In this document: positions 1 through 8,125 of the stretch, one piece after another
Numbering within the stretch: position 1 is the first letter of the stretch
How the letters are laid out: each line of letters opens with the position of its first letter
From: Chitinophagaceae bacterium
Lineage (GTDB): Bacteria > Bacteroidota > Bacteroidia > Chitinophagales > Chitinophagaceae
Direction: 5' to 3'
Assembly: GCA_022843585.1 (NCBI GenBank)
Contig: JALHNJ010000009.1
Span: 123,396 to 187,395 of the forward strand
Length of the DNA: 64,000 nt
Position numbers and translations under genes: made by a program
The notes under the pieces: model-generated
Told to the model about the DNA's origin: nothing
Databases searched by the model: none
What the model saw: only the letters and a program-made list of their open reading frames with translations

Positions 1-1
1 A

Positions 2-442
2 GATATTCATAAAACAAAACTAAAAATGGCCTTATCTAAAGTGCCGGAGTTTACTGCAGGCGAAAAATTATTTATCAATCCCAGAACATATAAATTATGG
101 TCCTCAACGCTTCCAAAAGCTGATAGCAGGAAATTAGATTATTATTTTCGTTACCCTTTTGAAAAAAACGATACGACTATTTTAAAACTTCCTGCGGGAA
201 CAAAGATTGATGCCCTTCCAAAAGAAAATAAGTTTAGTTGCGGCTATGCTACTTACCATTCAACGTTTTGGTTCAATGAATCAGAAAACTCTGTTTACGC
301 TGTCACCTCTTTAATCCTTAAACAACACAAAATCCCTGCTACTGATTATGCATCTGTAAAAAAATTTTTTGGTGACATTCTGCAAGATCATTCGCAAAAA
401 ATAGTGGTATTAAAACCTGCGGGAGAGAAGAAGGGGTTTTAA
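2..442 (+). CDS. C-terminal end of a DUF3857/DUF3858-type (transglutaminase-associated) protein, cut by the window edge
   Basis: The reading frame is open from base 2, so the first ATG at 26 is probably internal and the gene most likely begins outside the window. The visible 138 or more residues have the pattern of the beta-sandwich tail of Bacteroidota DUF3857/DUF3858 proteins: a YPF motif followed by a segment reading LPAGTKIDALP (an 'lP.g..v..lP' pattern) and a closing helix. In the family this tail follows a transglutaminase-like core in exported proteins of unknown substrate. The core itself is not visible here, so the function is inferred from the tail alone. Confidence 0.55.
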   Translation, partial: DIHKTKLKMALSKVPEFTAGEKLFINPRTYKLWSSTLPKADSRKLDYYFRYPFEKNDTTILKLPAGTKIDALPKENKFSCGYATYHSTFWFNESENSVYAVTSLILKQHKIPATDYASVKKFFGDILQDHSQKIVVLKPAGEKKGF

Positions 443-462
443 TTTTGTTTTGATAACAGCCG

Positions 463-532
463 TTTCACGCAGCGAACGCAAAGGTGCGGCAACTGCTGCG
501 TCCACAGTATTCGCTGTGTTCGCTGCGAGAAA
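463..532. repeat. REP-like intergenic inverted repeat
   Basis: Arms of 15 bp at 463-477 and 518-532 are inverted copies matching at 14 of 15 positions (core CGCAGCGAAC / GTTCGCTGCG) around a 40-bp centre. It is built like the element at 28068-28138. It lies between two same-strand genes and may act as an mRNA processing or 3'-end structure. Part of a spurious minus-strand reading frame covers it. Confidence 0.6.
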
Positions 533-559
533 GAAAGAAATAATTCTTAACTTTTCCGC

Positions 560-2746
560 ATGAAAAAAATCATGCTTTTTGTTCTTCTGCCCATTCAATT
601 ATTTGGTCAATCTTTTACCAACCAGGAAATTGCCCGTTGGGAAAAACAATCCAAACAAGTAACCATTATCCGGGACAATTGGGGCATTCCCCACATTTAT
701 GGTAAATCCGATGCCGATGCTGTGTTTGGTTTATTGTATGCACAATGCGAAGACGATTTCAAAAGAGTAGAAATGAACTACATTGAAAAGTTGGGCAGAA
801 TGAGTGAAGTAAAAGGGGAGAGTTCAATGCAGGATGATCTATATATTAAATTAATTATTGATTCTGCCGAAGCAGTAGCTGATTATAAAAAAAGTCCGCT
901 GTGGTTGCAAAAATTATTGAATGCGTATGCAGATGGAATTAATTACTATCTCTATAAACATCCGGAAGTAAAACCAGCTTTACTTACCCGTTTTAAACCC
1001 TGGTATCAATTACTTTGGACCGATGGTAGCATCGGTGCTATTAGTACCGGTGATATCACGGAGAATGATGTAAAGAAATTTTACTTAGGTGATACTGCTC
1101 CGGCCATTGCTAAAACAAAAGATTTTTTTGAAGAACAAACCATTGGCTCTAATGGATTTGCTATTGCTCCATCCAAAACTGCGTCAGGTAATGCCATTTT
1201 GTATATCAACCCGCATGTTACTTTTTATTTCCGTCCGGAAGTACAGGTAGTAAGTGAGGAAGGATTGAATGTGTATGGTGCCGTTACCTGGGGCCAGTTT
1301 TTCGTTTACCAGGGCTTTAATCAATATTGTGGTTGGATGCACACCTCGGGTAATATGGATGTAGCAGATATGTACAAGGAGAAAATTGTAAAAAAGAACG
1401 ACAAGCTTTTTTATGAGTACAACAACACATTAAAACCTGTTACTCAAAAATTAATTACACTTCGTTATAAGAAAGATGATGTGATTCATACAAAAGCCAT
1501 CACTACCTATTATACACATCATGGCCCTATCATGGCCAATCGCAACGGGCAATGGATAAGTGTACGAGGTTATAACCGTTCACTGCAAAGTTTGATGCAA
1601 AGTTTTCTGAGAACCAAAACAAAGGGCTTAGAAGATTACAAAAAGAATATGGCCATGCTTGCCAATACATCTAACAACACTGTATTTGCAGACAACAAAG
1701 GAAATATTGCTTACTGGCATGGGAACTATATGCCCCGCAGAGATAAAAAATTAAACTGGAGTTTGCCTGTTGATGGTACCACTTCGGCTACTGAGTGGAA
1801 AGGTTTGCATCCATTAAACGAAACAGTACATGTTTATAATCCCGCAACCGGCTGGATACAAAATTGCAATTCCACTCCTTTTACTGTTTCAGGTACAAGC
1901 AGTCCGAAAAAAGAAAACTACCCAGCCTATATGGCACCGGACGGTGAAAATTTTCGGGGTGTTAATGCAGCAAGAGTGTTAGCCAATGAAAACAAATTCA
2001 CTATAGAAAAAACAATTGCGGCGGGATACGACAGAAAATTAACTGCTTTTGAAATACTGGTTCCGGCGTTGGTGAGTTCCTTTGAAAAAAATATTTCTTC
2101 CACTGATTCTTTATTTACAGTTTTAGCCGAGCCCATTCAACTATTAAAAAATTGGGATTACAATTCATCGGAAAGTTCTGTAGTTACTACATTGGCTATA
2201 GAGTGGGCCCAAAAACTAACCGCTTCTATTCAACGGGTATATATTGATGAAGGTTGGGATGACCAGGTAACATTGGTAAAAAAGTTTGCTGCTACAGCAT
2301 CTGCTCAAGAATTACTTCCGCCATTAGCAACTGTTATAAAAGAGTTGACTACTAAATTTGGTACATGGCAAATGCCCTGGGGAGAGATCAATCGCTACCA
2401 ACGCATCTCCAGCGATATTGTACAGAAATATAAAGATGACCAGCCGAGTTTTCCAGTTGGTTTTGCTTCTGCATCCTGGGGGCAGTTACCTTCTTATAAT
2501 AGTCGCTATTATCCAGGTACCAATAAAAGATATGGTGTAAGTGGCAATAGTTTTATATGTGCTGTAGAGTTTGGTGAAAAAATAAAAGCAAAATCATTAT
2601 TAGCTGGTGGTAACAGTGGTGATCCAAAGTCCAAACATTTTACTGACCAATTAGAAATGTACACTAAAGGAAAATTTAAAGAAGTACTTTTTTATAAAGA
2701 AGATGTGTTGAAAAATGCTGAGCGAACCTATCATCCCGGAGAATAA
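560..2746 (+). CDS. Penicillin acylase family protein (S45, Ntn hydrolase), exported
   Basis: The 728-residue protein has a signal peptide (about residues 1-17, ending FGQS). The S45 N-terminal motif follows at residues 37-80 (RDNWGIPHIYG, then GLLYAQCEDDFKR). The autoprocessing site is the GSNGFAIAPSKTASG segment; Ser197 would become the N-terminal nucleophile of the beta chain after cleavage, as in penicillin G acylase. Length and order (signal peptide, alpha chain, spacer, beta chain) fit the family. Natural substrates are usually unknown: such enzymes cleave N-acyl amides, including quorum-sensing lactones, aculeacin-type lipopeptides or beta-lactams. It is expected to be periplasmic. The next gene follows 29 bp later and may be co-transcribed. 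Confidence 0.9.
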   Translation: MKKIMLFVLLPIQLFGQSFTNQEIARWEKQSKQVTIIRDNWGIPHIYGKSDADAVFGLLYAQCEDDFKRVEMNYIEKLGRMSEVKGESSMQDDLYIKLIIDSAEAVADYKKSPLWLQKLLNAYADGINYYLYKHPEVKPALLTRFKPWYQLLWTDGSIGAISTGDITENDVKKFYLGDTAPAIAKTKDFFEEQTIGSNGFAIAPSKTASGNAILYINPHVTFYFRPEVQVVSEEGLNVYGAVTWGQFFVYQGFNQYCGWMHTSGNMDVADMYKEKIVKKNDKLFYEYNNTLKPVTQKLITLRYKKDDVIHTKAITTYYTHHGPIMANRNGQWISVRGYNRSLQSLMQSFLRTKTKGLEDYKKNMAMLANTSNNTVFADNKGNIAYWHGNYMPRRDKKLNWSLPVDGTTSATEWKGLHPLNETVHVYNPATGWIQNCNSTPFTVSGTSSPKKENYPAYMAPDGENFRGVNAARVLANENKFTIEKTIAAGYDRKLTAFEILVPALVSSFEKNISSTDSLFTVLAEPIQLLKNWDYNSSESSVVTTLAIEWAQKLTASIQRVYIDEGWDDQVTLVKKFAATASAQELLPPLATVIKELTTKFGTWQMPWGEINRYQRISSDIVQKYKDDQPSFPVGFASASWGQLPSYNSRYYPGTNKRYGVSGNSFICAVEFGEKIKAKSLLAGGNSGDPKSKHFTDQLEMYTKGKFKEVLFYKEDVLKNAERTYHPGE

Positions 2747-2775
2747 ACTATTCATCACAAACTGAAATATTTTTT

Positions 2776-3321
2776 ATGGACCAAACAACACTCGGCATTG
2801 GCACAAGATTACAACATACTCAACACGGTCCCGGTGTTATTGTGGGCATTAAATACGCTACGTATATTATTTCTTTTATCAATGCCGGTATTAAGGAAAT
2901 AGATAAAACAGATGATAAGCTGGATGAAATAATACCTGAGAATGTACCGGTTGAAATTGAAACCCATTCAGAAGTAGAAAAATCGTTACTTAAAATATTA
3001 CGCCTCTGGGGAGGTATCACCGAAAACGTACCACTGGGTGATAAGTGGATAAAAGGAATGCTACTGTTACAACCGGCTGATAAAAGTTTAAAGCCGAAAG
3101 AAATTCCGGTGGAAGATTTCTTTCATAAAATAGTTATGTTGCGGGACAGGCTGCGGGTATTGGAACAAAATATCAACAGCAGCAAAACCTTGAGTGATGA
3201 AGAAAAAGTAAATATCCAGCAATATATTACCCGCTGTTATGGATCGCTTACCACTTTTAATGTACTCTTTAAAAACAAAGAGCAGTGGTTTGTGGGAGAA
3301 AAGAGTTCAAAAGATGAATGA
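2776..3321 (+). CDS. Conserved hypothetical protein with GxGxI N-terminal motif
   Basis: This 181-residue soluble protein has no signal peptide or membrane segment. The N-terminus (GTRLQHTQHGPGVIVGIKYATYI) resembles the small beta-barrel 'H..fG.G.I' motif of CarD-like and UvrD C-terminal Tudor-type domains. The rest is largely helical and charged, with a C-terminal YITRCYGSLTTFNVLFKNKEQW segment that looks like the conserved part. I do not recognise a named family, and the Tudor-like reading is a weak inference. It follows the acylase gene closely and is closed by a strong terminator. Confidence 0.7.
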   Translation: MDQTTLGIGTRLQHTQHGPGVIVGIKYATYIISFINAGIKEIDKTDDKLDEIIPENVPVEIETHSEVEKSLLKILRLWGGITENVPLGDKWIKGMLLLQPADKSLKPKEIPVEDFFHKIVMLRDRLRVLEQNINSSKTLSDEEKVNIQQYITRCYGSLTTFNVLFKNKEQWFVGEKSSKDE

Positions 3322-3344
3322 AGTACTTCGGTATAAACGAAATA

Positions 3345-3373
3345 AAAAAGAGTTACTAGGTAACTCTTTTTTT
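3345..3373. terminator. Bidirectional rho-independent terminator
   Basis: A perfect 7-bp stem (GAGTTAC 3350-3356 with GTAACTC 3360-3366) and a 3-nt loop are flanked by an A-run on the left and a T-run on the right. It sits between convergent genes and can serve both strands. Confidence 0.85.
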
Positions 3374-3392
3374 GCATGCTGAAAATGGTTAA

Positions 3393-3584
3393 TTAAAACC
3401 CGTTTTCAGTGGCTTTTGTACTTGCTTTATTCATTGTATTTTTTAGATCGCCCAGATTCTTATTCAGAAAATCTTTCCCTTTCGTCATAAGACCATTTTT
3501 TTGCTCAGGCGTTAATTTAGAATATCTGTAAATTCCGTAAGCTGCGGCTGCAGCCAGTAACAATCCTATTTTATTTTTTCCCAT
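3393..3584 (-). CDS. Small membrane-anchored conserved protein (63 aa)
   Basis: The protein is 63 residues. A positively charged start (MGKNK) is followed by one hydrophobic Ala-rich segment (residues 6-18), then a charged amphipathic tail (KLTPEQKNGLMTKGKDFLNKN). This resembles the short YtxH-like proteins common in Chitinophagaceae. It is probably inserted in the inner membrane with a soluble helical tail. The function is unknown. It is convergent with the preceding gene and shares the bidirectional terminator. The composition and clean start argue for a real gene despite its size. Confidence 0.65.
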   Translation of the reverse strand: MGKNKIGLLLAAAAAYGIYRYSKLTPEQKNGLMTKGKDFLNKNLGDLKNTMNKASTKATENGF

Positions 3585-3816
3585 CGTTTTTTGTTTTATT
3601 GATTAATAAATTTGATTTCATCTGCTACATTCAAAAAACCATGCCATCACAATAACAAAGCTCATTTTGGTCTTATTATTAATAGTTCGTGGATTATTTT
3701 CCTCATTTTAGCTTTCATACACCTGAGAATATTTAAATATTTGTATCTTGATTGCCTGAGTAGTGTAATCAGCATTGTGCGATCAGATCTACCACCAAAC
3801 CTTAACCATTCTGCCA

Positions 3817-5082
3817 ATGCAAACCTTAGCTCCTGTACAAACGAACCAACGAGAGATCTTCATGGATGTTCTTCGTGGTTTTGCCATCCTCGGAATTTTT
3901 ATAGCCAATTTGAATGGATTTAGCTGGTATAATGGTGATGCTAAAATTACAAGCCCTTATTTGCTTCCCAAGGCAGACGACACAATGGAATTTCTTCATC
4001 ACATGCTGATTGAAGGAAAGTTTTATTCCATCTTCAGCTTATTGTTTGGCTGGGGTATTGCACTGCAATTTAAAAGAGCCGATGAAAAAGGGATCAATGC
4101 CTTGCCTACAGTAAGACGAAGATTATTTTTCATGCTGTTGCTGGGTGCTATTCATTTGCTAATATGGCCGGGCGACATTGTTTTCTTTTATGCCATGCTT
4201 GGTTTTATTTTGCTGCCACTTCGCAAACTTTCTAATAAGACTTTATTAATAACAGGCTGCCTGCTTGTTCTTTCTCCCATACTATTGTACTGGCTAAAAA
4301 TGACTTTCCCGGTATTGAATTACCCTGCTGATATAACCATTAAAACAGCAACAAGGGTTGAAAGCACCATGTTTACGATCAAAAGTGAACAGGATTTTCT
4401 AAGCATTATGAAGCACGGCGACAGCTGGTTTGAGCAGGTACAAATGAATATCGTTGGTTTCTTTTATCGCTATCAATATTTGTTTTTTGTAAGCCGTATT
4501 CCAAAAGTGCTGGGTATTTTCTTGATCGGTTATGTAGTAGGCCGTTCTGATTTCTATAAAAATATCCTGCAGTATAAAACATTACTATACTGGATTATTG
4601 GTGTTGGATTAACAATTGGTTTAACGGCTAATTATTTTTTAGCTTATTATATGAGCAATCATATGGGAGACTACTGGCAGTTAAAAACAAAAGGTTGGTA
4701 CCAAACCATTTTTTATGCCTTGGGTGTAGCACCATTAGCCATGGCCTATGTAGGATTGTTTATGCTGGCTTTTCAATCAATCACCGGTAAAAAAATTCTA
4801 TCTGTATTTGCACCCGTTGGTAAAATGGCTTTTAGTAATTATATTCTTCAATCATTGATCGGCAGCTATGTTTTTCTTGGGCCGGGGCTGGGTTATTTTG
4901 GGGAAGTAGGTCCGGTTTATTATACCATATTTGGCTTACTTGTTTTTATTTGTCAAATAATACTAAGCACAATCTGGTTGAAATTTTTTAATTATGGACC
5001 GATAGAATGGCTATGGCGAAGTGCTACCTATAAAAAATGGCAACCGATGATAAAAAGACCCCCGGCAGAAGTCTTAAAATAA
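3817..5082 (+). CDS. DUF418 domain-containing integral membrane protein
   Basis: The preferred start is ATG 3817 (MQTLAPVQTNQRE); an in-frame ATG at 3775 would add 14 uncharacteristic residues. The 421-residue protein has multiple membrane segments. It carries the DUF418/YeiB hallmarks: N-terminal DVLRGFAILGIFIANLNGF, an FYSIFSLLFGWGIAL helix, and the C-terminal module beginning GKMAFSNYILQS and ending near IEWLWRSATY. The family is inner-membrane and thought to be related to acyltransferase or transport proteins, but no reaction is established. A paralogue lies at 13582-14922. Confidence 0.88.
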   Translation: MQTLAPVQTNQREIFMDVLRGFAILGIFIANLNGFSWYNGDAKITSPYLLPKADDTMEFLHHMLIEGKFYSIFSLLFGWGIALQFKRADEKGINALPTVRRRLFFMLLLGAIHLLIWPGDIVFFYAMLGFILLPLRKLSNKTLLITGCLLVLSPILLYWLKMTFPVLNYPADITIKTATRVESTMFTIKSEQDFLSIMKHGDSWFEQVQMNIVGFFYRYQYLFFVSRIPKVLGIFLIGYVVGRSDFYKNILQYKTLLYWIIGVGLTIGLTANYFLAYYMSNHMGDYWQLKTKGWYQTIFYALGVAPLAMAYVGLFMLAFQSITGKKILSVFAPVGKMAFSNYILQSLIGSYVFLGPGLGYFGEVGPVYYTIFGLLVFICQIILSTIWLKFFNYGPIEWLWRSATYKKWQPMIKRPPAEVLK

Positions 5083-5164
5083 ATATTTTCCGATTCACCT
5101 GAAGGAGTGAAATGTAAATTTCTTTCTATGTAAGATTCTGTAAAAAGGCTTCTCTATTATTTTG

Positions 5165-5172
5165 TAACTTTC
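5165..5172 (+). promoter_or_regulatory. Candidate -7 promoter box (TAACTTTC) 4 nt before the start codon
   Basis: TAACTTTC matches the Bacteroidota -7 consensus TAnnTTTG at all defined positions but the last and ends 4 nt before ATG 5177, implying an almost leaderless transcript. The box is inferred from consensus only. Confidence 0.4.
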
Positions 5173-5176
5173 GTTT

Positions 5177-6745
5177 ATGAAATTGAAATTATTTGTTCTC
5201 TTCCTCGCCATTGGTTTTGCTGCGCAAAGCCAGGATTGCGACATTCTAATCACCAACGGAAAAATTATTGATGGCACCGGTAACAGCTGGTATTATGGTA
5301 GTGTGGCTATAAAAGATGGGAAGATCATCAAGACCGGAAGAGATATAAAATTATCGGCTAAAAAAGCGATTGATGCAAAAGGATTGATTGTTGCGCCGGG
5401 TTTTATTGATGTGCATACCCATTTGGAAGGTGATGAAATAAGAGACCCCGAAGCAAAAAGTTTTATTTATGATGGTGTTACCACTTGTGTGACGGGCAAC
5501 TGTGGTTCTTCTAATACCGATGTTGGAAAATACCTGCGTTGGGTTGACTCGTTGAAACTCTCTATTAATGTAGCTTCTTTGATCGGACATAATGATGTAA
5601 GAAAAGCAGTAATGGGAAGAGCAAACCGTGATGCAACAGCAGATGAAATGAAGCGAATGGAAAATATTGTAGACAAAGCCATGGCGGATGGAGCTGTTGG
5701 GATGTCAACAGGTCTTATTTATATACCCGGTACTTATACAAAAACTCCAGAGATTGTTTCATTAGCGAAAGTAACAGCAAAATACAATGGTGTTTATGCC
5801 AGCCATATGCGGGATGAAGGCGATAGTGTAACCCAGGCTATTGAAGAAGCACTAACAATCGGCAGAGAAGCAAAACTACCAGTACAAATTTCTCACTTTA
5901 AATTAAGCGGTCAACATAATTGGGGGAGAAGTAAAGTAACGGTGCCGATGATAGAAGCCGCCAGAAGAGAAGGCATTGATGTTACCATTGATCAATATCC
6001 TTACACGGCCAGCAGCACTTCCATTAGTACATTAATACCAGATAATGTTTTGGCAGATGGGCAAGATTCTATTAAAGCAAGGCTACAAAGGCCTGATGTT
6101 AGAAAATATGTGATCAACTCCATGCTGGAAAGATTGAAGAAAAGAAAACTGAAACATTTCAGCTATGCGGTGGTTGCCTATTATGCTCCGGATACAACGT
6201 ACAACGGAAAAAGTATTGAGCAGATCAACCTGATGAAAGGCCGGAAACATAAAGCAAAAGAAGAAGCACTAACAGTAATTGATATCATGATGAATGGAGG
6301 AGCCAGTGCCGTATTTCATGGAATGGGTGAAGATGATGTAAAACGCATCATGCAATATCCCTTCAATATGTTTGCCAGTGATGCTACGATAAGGATATTT
6401 GGTGCCGGTGTGCCACACCCGAGAGGATATGGTACTAATGCAAGAGTTTTGGGTAAATATGTACGGGAAGAAAAAGTTATTTCTTTGGAAGAAGCCATTC
6501 GCAGAATGACTTCTCTGCCAGCACAAAAATTTCAATTAACAAATCGTGGATTAGTAAGAGAAGGCTACGCTGCCGACATTGTAATTTTTGATGAGAGCAC
6601 CGTTAAAGATCTTTCTACTTTTGAAAAACCACATGCTTATTCCACCGGTTTTCATTTTGTACTGGTGAATGGTGTGTTAACAGTTGACAATGGTATTCAC
6701 ACCAAAGCAAGGGGTGGCCAGGCTATTTATCGTAAAAGTCTGTAA
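5177..6745 (+). CDS. D-aminoacylase / N-acyl-D-amino-acid deacylase family amidohydrolase, exported
   Basis: This is a 522-residue protein with a signal peptide (about 1-18, ending AAQSQ). Domain order is that of the amidohydrolase superfamily: an N-terminal beta-sandwich strand (DILITNGKIIDGTG), the metal-binding HTH in PGFIDVHTHLEGD, then TGNCGSS, GHNDVR, SHMRDEGD and QISHFK, and the beta-sandwich closing strand near the C-terminus. These motifs are those of D-aminoacylases, Zn enzymes that deacylate N-acyl-D-amino acids. The exact acyl or amino acid preference cannot be read. A periplasmic location suggests use in scavenging or in turnover of D-amino-acid products from the cell wall. Confidence 0.85.
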   Translation: MKLKLFVLFLAIGFAAQSQDCDILITNGKIIDGTGNSWYYGSVAIKDGKIIKTGRDIKLSAKKAIDAKGLIVAPGFIDVHTHLEGDEIRDPEAKSFIYDGVTTCVTGNCGSSNTDVGKYLRWVDSLKLSINVASLIGHNDVRKAVMGRANRDATADEMKRMENIVDKAMADGAVGMSTGLIYIPGTYTKTPEIVSLAKVTAKYNGVYASHMRDEGDSVTQAIEEALTIGREAKLPVQISHFKLSGQHNWGRSKVTVPMIEAARREGIDVTIDQYPYTASSTSISTLIPDNVLADGQDSIKARLQRPDVRKYVINSMLERLKKRKLKHFSYAVVAYYAPDTTYNGKSIEQINLMKGRKHKAKEEALTVIDIMMNGGASAVFHGMGEDDVKRIMQYPFNMFASDATIRIFGAGVPHPRGYGTNARVLGKYVREEKVISLEEAIRRMTSLPAQKFQLTNRGLVREGYAADIVIFDESTVKDLSTFEKPHAYSTGFHFVLVNGVLTVDNGIHTKARGGQAIYRKSL

Positions 6746-6790
6746 TCCGCTTCTAGTCTTCTCATTGCTGGCTGCGTAATACTACCAGTA

Positions 6791-6827
6791 AAAGCTCATT
6801 ACCCGAATGTGTAATTGTTTGAGCTTT
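6791..6827 (+). terminator. Hairpin after the amidohydrolase gene, weak terminator
   Basis: AAAGCTCA at 6791-6798 pairs with TGAGCTTT at 6820-6827, and inner TTAC/GTAA bases can extend the structure. No T-run follows, so it could equally be a leader hairpin of the next gene. Confidence 0.35.
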
Positions 6828-6877
6828 CAGCAATATCTACTTTTATGTCGTATTATAAGATTTAAAACTTATCAACT

Positions 6878-8026
6878 ATGAACCCAATTAAATTTTCAGT
6901 TCTGCCAACACTCTTCATCTTGTTGGCCTTTACTACACAGGCTCAACTTAAAGATGGCGAAATTGTACGCATAAAAAATATAAAGAGTGGGAAATATGCC
7001 AAACCAACGAGTCCAACAGTTGGCGGGCCAGATGTAAACAGGCAGATTATTTTGTTTACCCGTAACGAAGAAGCCGGTATGAAATGGAAAGCTATTGCCG
7101 TTACCGGAGGCTATTTTAAATTTCAAAATTTGGAAACCAATAAATTTCTCGGTGTTCTCAACCGCAGTAAAGAGCAATACGGTTTTATTTGTTTAAAAAA
7201 TGAAATGATACCAAGACCTTTAAATGTAACCCCTATAAATAATGAGGACTTGTATTGGCAACTTGAAAAAACGGCTACGGGTTATAAATTAAAAAATAAA
7301 AACTCAGGGCTTCTGGCTGCAGTAGAAGGTGGCGGAGTAAATAATAATGCAAAACTAATTCAATGGGGCGACCAGGGACAATCCGATATAGAATGGCAAT
7401 TTGAAACGGTTGGCACAAGCAACTCCACCGCAACAGGTAAAAAAGTATTGTTTGATGTAGTGCTGAACTATATCGCTGTGTCGGAAGCTACCCGCAACCA
7501 GGTTGACAATGGTGATTGCAGAAGAGTTTTCGGACAGGTAAGCACCGAACTATGGGAGTTGGATGAAAACAACGAAATGAAAACAAGACTTCGTTCCTAT
7601 AATAATATGTCGGAGCTGGTTTACAATCAAACTAATTACCAAGGTCCCCCTACAGCAGGGTTGAGTTATCACCAGGATAACCACACTGCATCCAACAACA
7701 GCCAGATGGGAAAAGTAACTTATAATATTCCAGAAATCCTCTTGAAAGAAAAAAAACTGATGCTGGTTGTAAAAACTTTTCTGGGAACCCGTCACAAAGA
7801 CAATGACTTTGCTTCTTTCGATGCCTTAAAGATGGGCGAAGAAAAAACAGATACGTATATTCTTGACTACCGTGCTACCCGCACTGAAACTATTGAAGCC
7901 ATTACCGATCTTGCGAGTACTAATAAAAGCATGAATCTTATTAACCTGATAATTCCATTCAGCAATTTTGCTCATGCAGATGATACCCATAAATTATGGG
8001 TAAAGTTTAGTTGTAAAAGAAACTAA
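6878..8026 (+). CDS. Secreted ricin-type beta-trefoil lectin domain protein
   Basis: The protein is 382 residues with a signal peptide (MNPIKFSVLPTLFILLAFTTQAQ). Residues about 25-180 look like a beta-trefoil: repeated strands containing 'N..SGK', KFQNLETNKFLGV and GYKLKNKNSGLLAAV, and the QWGDQGQSDIEWQFE end that resembles the QxW motif of RICIN domains. Residues about 185-382 form a second domain I do not recognise, with no visible catalytic motif. The protein probably binds carbohydrate outside the cytoplasm. It has its own terminator, so it appears monocistronic. Confidence 0.7.
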   Translation: MNPIKFSVLPTLFILLAFTTQAQLKDGEIVRIKNIKSGKYAKPTSPTVGGPDVNRQIILFTRNEEAGMKWKAIAVTGGYFKFQNLETNKFLGVLNRSKEQYGFICLKNEMIPRPLNVTPINNEDLYWQLEKTATGYKLKNKNSGLLAAVEGGGVNNNAKLIQWGDQGQSDIEWQFETVGTSNSTATGKKVLFDVVLNYIAVSEATRNQVDNGDCRRVFGQVSTELWELDENNEMKTRLRSYNNMSELVYNQTNYQGPPTAGLSYHQDNHTASNNSQMGKVTYNIPEILLKEKKLMLVVKTFLGTRHKDNDFASFDALKMGEEKTDTYILDYRATRTETIEAITDLASTNKSMNLINLIIPFSNFAHADDTHKLWVKFSCKRN

Positions 8027-8044
8027 GCAGCAAAAAATTGTACT

Positions 8045-8077
8045 AAAAGCATCCCGCCTGTTGTGGGATGCTTTTTT
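8045..8077 (+). terminator. Rho-independent terminator
   Basis: An 11-bp perfect stem (8045-8055 with 8065-8075, core GCATCCC/GGGATGC) is followed by a T-run, directly after the lectin gene. Confidence 0.9.
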
Positions 8078-8125
8078 ATTGCTTACCACCGAATGATGTA
8101 ACTTTTCATCTGAATTCCCAAATAC

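Noticed and set aside
410..598. Minus-strand 62-aa reading frame between the first two genes
   Set aside because: It runs through the inverted repeat at 463-532 and overlaps the starts and ends of both real genes; composition is not protein-like.
3612..3923. Plus-strand 103-aa frame before the first DUF418 gene
   Set aside because: It overlaps the DUF418 start in another frame and has no family-like sequence; only the DUF418 frame shows conserved motifs.
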